The notes under the pieces were generated by a model that saw only the letters and a program-made list of their open reading frames with translations, was not told the origin of the DNA and searched no databases. A stretch of DNA of 64,000 nt, taken from positions 868,001 to 932,000 of the forward strand of contig NZ_CP010429.1 in assembly GCF_000974425.1 (NCBI RefSeq), written 5' to 3'. The stretch is from Spirosoma radiotolerans (GTDB lineage Bacteria; Bacteroidota; Bacteroidia; Cytophagales; Spirosomataceae). The translations under genes were made by a program, and so were the position numbers. Of this stretch, positions 61,900 to 64,000 are shown one piece after another (positions within the stretch are counted from its first letter, which is position 1; every line of letters begins with the position of its first letter).

Positions 61900-63015
61900 T
61901 TGTCCATTCTCAAAAATACGTTTCTGGTTTTAAGCTGCCTGTTTTTGCCGCTCCTGGCTCCGGGGCAGGTACTCACAGACCCCACTGTTCAACAAACCGT
62001 TCTGACAACCCTGGACGATATTTACAATCTGGAATTCTCTGATGCCGACACTCAGATACGGCAACTTCAGGCGCAATATCCGCAGCACCCAATTGGCCCC
62101 ATTTTGCGGGCCACTCAACTGGAGCTTCAATATTTGCCTTTACACGAAAATAAGGCCGCGACGGCGCAGTTTGTGCAGGCCGTAGATCAGGGGCTCGCGC
62201 TGGCCAAAAAGATGCTTGAAAAAAAAGAAGATGACCCGGAAGCGGTGTTTTTTGCGTTGACAGCCCATAGTTATCTGGCCTCGCTCTACAACAACAAAGG
62301 CGAGTCTTTAAAAGCCGTTGGTGAGTCGAAAAAGGCCTACAATTACCTGCGGGATGGCTTCGTGCTGATGGGGAAGAATCCCGATTTTTATTTCACAACT
62401 GGCCTATACAATTACTACATCGAACGCTATCCGATGGACCACTCGATTGTGAAGCCGTTCATGCTTTTTTTTGAAGATGGCGACATGCCGAAGGGGCTGA
62501 AACAAATGGACACTGCGACTAAAAAAGGACTTTTCATGCGGCCCGTCGCCAATTACTACCTGGCGCATATTCTACTGAAGCACGAGATGGACCCAGTCAA
62601 AGCCGTTGTTTATGCGAAATACCTGGCGGATAAATACCCGAGAAATCCACTTTTCGGCATGACCTGTGCCGAAGCGCTCCTGTTGGCGGGCCGCTATGCC
62701 GAAGCCCGGCCCTATGTGCAACGGTTGAAGCAGATGCCAAATAAACTGGTGCCAATGGCCGTTCACACCTTTACGGGAATGCTGGCTGAGTATGCCGACA
62801 AAGATGATAAGGAAGCGGCAGAAGCCTACCAAACCGCCCTTCGATTACCCTTCAATGACCCCTATACAAAAGAATATCACGCCTTTGCCTATGCAGGTCT
62901 GGCGCGTATTGCCGCCCGCGCCAATGACCCCAATCGGGCAAGGATAAATTACAGAAAAGCCCTCGCCGTAGGCCAATATAAATCACTGATCCGCGAAGCA
63001 AAAGGGTTTAAGTGA
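61900..63015 (+). CDS. Secreted TPR-repeat protein
   Basis: A 371-residue protein starting at TTG (61900), the only usable start after an upstream stop at 61867. A signal peptide (about 1-23, ending APGQ) is followed by several TPR-like helical repeats (e.g. SYLASLYNNKGESLKAVGES; YAKYLADKYPRNPLFGMTCA). TPRs mediate protein binding; no enzymatic part is seen. It is divergent from the M16 peptidase and followed by a weak hairpin (63014-63063) before dnaX. Confidence 0.72.
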   Translation: MSILKNTFLVLSCLFLPLLAPGQVLTDPTVQQTVLTTLDDIYNLEFSDADTQIRQLQAQYPQHPIGPILRATQLELQYLPLHENKAATAQFVQAVDQGLALAKKMLEKKEDDPEAVFFALTAHSYLASLYNNKGESLKAVGESKKAYNYLRDGFVLMGKNPDFYFTTGLYNYYIERYPMDHSIVKPFMLFFEDGDMPKGLKQMDTATKKGLFMRPVANYYLAHILLKHEMDPVKAVVYAKYLADKYPRNPLFGMTCAEALLLAGRYAEARPYVQRLKQMPNKLVPMAVHTFTGMLAEYADKDDKEAAEAYQTALRLPFNDPYTKEYHAFAYAGLARIAARANDPNRARINYRKALAVGQYKSLIREAKGFK

Positions 63016-63064
63016 TGTATGATATAGGCTGTATGGTGTATGTCACAAAATACATTATACATCT

Positions 63065-64000
63065 TTAATAGTCCACCTCTAAATTCAGCACTTTGCGTAG
63101 TTCATGCAGGGCCGGATTTTTCTCGGCGAGGAAGTTGAACTTATCCTGCGAGCTGTAAATCATCTTTTTAGTTTCCTGAACCATGACTTTGTGCTCCAGC
63201 TGAATCTGGCTGTTCTGTAGCTCGGTACGCAAATAGCCCATCAGATCAGGTTTTACGTCGGTCAAATACCCTACCTGTAGAGTGTTGTCGAGGGTCAGGT
63301 GAATCACTGTTCCATCGAGAACCAGGTCCCGATTAAGGACCAACTGTTCAGTGGTGGAGTCGTTCTGCTGTTGGCGAATTTTGGAGAAAGCGCGCCAAAC
63401 GTCTATCAGTTCATCAAACGTGAACGGTTTATCTGGCCGGGTAGGAGCGGTTGATACTACTTCAATATCCGAATCGGCTGAAGGCACTACCGGCCCGGCC
63501 GTCAGCGCTACCGTAGATCGCAATCGGCTGGTAGCCGGGCGGGGTGGCGGAGCTATCTGTGGTCTGGTTTGCGCTTCGGGTTTGATGGCCACCGTTGGCG
63601 TAACTACAGTGGCTGGCGCTACTATCGGCTTTACGTCTACCAGTGCCGTCGCCACTTCATTTGGCCTTACTGGCTGGCCGTTTTGCTGACCTGTTCCCGT
63701 TGATAAAGCCCCGTTTGTACCGTTATTGGCGTGGTAGGCATTGGCGGGCTCGCTCGTAATGGGGTGGCTTTCGGTTAACTGATGGCCGTTACTCGCTGAC
63801 TGCTGCGAGGGGCCGGGTGTTGGTTTGCCGTTTTTTTTTTCGTCTACCGGTAGCTCGGCAGGAAAACGTTCGGAGGCAGCGTTGCTGTTTGGCGGAAGCG
63901 TAAGCTCAGGTAACGTATCCCAGTTAAGCAGGTTACGTAAGTTTGCTAACTTCATCAGCCAGAGTTCCGTATGCAACCGCTGATCTTTAGCCTGTTTGTA
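63065..64000 (-). CDS. dnaX: DNA polymerase III subunit gamma/tau, C-terminal part
   Basis: A 311-residue fragment; the open frame runs through the right edge of the window, so the N-terminal ATPase is outside. The start region (YKQAKDQRLHTELWLMKLANL, split: QRLHTELWLMKL) matches the helical collar/clamp-loader domain of DnaX. A Pro/Thr/Ala-rich linker (about residues 35-190) leads to a C-terminal domain (from FDELIDVWRAFSK) resembling the tau-type region that contacts the polymerase in Bacteroidota. It builds the clamp-loader core. Confidence 0.85.
   Translation of the reverse strand, partial: YKQAKDQRLHTELWLMKLANLRNLLNWDTLPELTLPPNSNAASERFPAELPVDEKKNGKPTPGPSQQSASNGHQLTESHPITSEPANAYHANNGTNGALSTGTGQQNGQPVRPNEVATALVDVKPIVAPATVVTPTVAIKPEAQTRPQIAPPPRPATSRLRSTVALTAGPVVPSADSDIEVVSTAPTRPDKPFTFDELIDVWRAFSKIRQQQNDSTTEQLVLNRDLVLDGTVIHLTLDNTLQVGYLTDVKPDLMGYLRTELQNSQIQLEHKVMVQETKKMIYSSQDKFNFLAEKNPALHELRKVLNLEVDY

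Overview
The window reads as a chromosomal segment of a Bacteroidota bacterium of the order Cytophagales, most like Spirosoma or a close relative. The clues are a 2.5 kb-residue SprA type IX secretion protein, a GldF gliding-motility permease, an HmuY-type heme lipoprotein, paired DUF4199 proteins, Bacteroidota promoters (TTTG about 20 bp before TAnnTTTG) and few Shine-Dalgarno sites. The genus is inferred from gene style only. No rRNA, tRNA, CRISPR array, prophage or transposase gene was seen. Gene order is compact and chromosome-like, and dnaA lies near 52 kb.

Layout. 0-5.8 kb: an iron/heme region with a DUF6607-like secreted protein divergent from a TonB receptor, two small proteins and HmuY, then on the other strand a ferritin and a paralogue of one small protein. 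Similar inverted repeats sit in its promoters. 5.8-13.2 kb: metabolic genes, mostly minus strand (aldo/keto reductase, TyrA with an aminotransferase, Nudix, CE15-type esterase, nucleoside hydrolase). 13.5-19.1 kb: a complete heavy-metal RND efflux operon. 19.1-25.4 kb: oxidoreductase, DinB, pseudouridine synthase, rpmB, a very short DUF5522-type gene, ornithine aminotransferase, a Rossmann protein and an M48-like protease fused to MORN repeats. 25.5-30.4 kb: an Asp-box protein, an anti-sigma/sigma-like pair, a DUF2520 protein and a GT2 glycosyltransferase.

30.6-43.6 kb: sprA, an aldo/keto reductase, gcvH, a dihydroorotase homologue lacking most metal ligands, two DUF4199 proteins, gldF and VanZ. 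This resembles the sprA-gcvH-vanZ neighbourhood of gliding Bacteroidota, with insertions. 43.8-54.4 kb: fatty acid desaturase, NUC1-type nuclease lipoprotein, membrane TPR protein, both methylmalonyl-CoA mutase subunits, dnaA and a GNAT/FemAB-like protein. 54.4-64 kb: DUF3108, a predicted aminopeptidase, GNAT plus enolase-superfamily epimerase, an amidohydrolase, then an operon of M16 peptidase, MNT nucleotidyltransferase, HEPN and ispF, a TPR protein, and the 3' part of dnaX running off the right edge.

A recurring feature is long, nearly perfect inverted repeats (arms 19-39 nt) between transcription units, several at convergent gene ends. Two share the loop TGTGTCCTCA, suggesting a dispersed REP-like family. 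The most interesting candidates for new biology are the co-regulated heme/iron locus with uncharacterised small proteins, the HEPN/MNT pair translationally coupled to ispF, and the metal-ligand-less dihydroorotase next to gliding genes.
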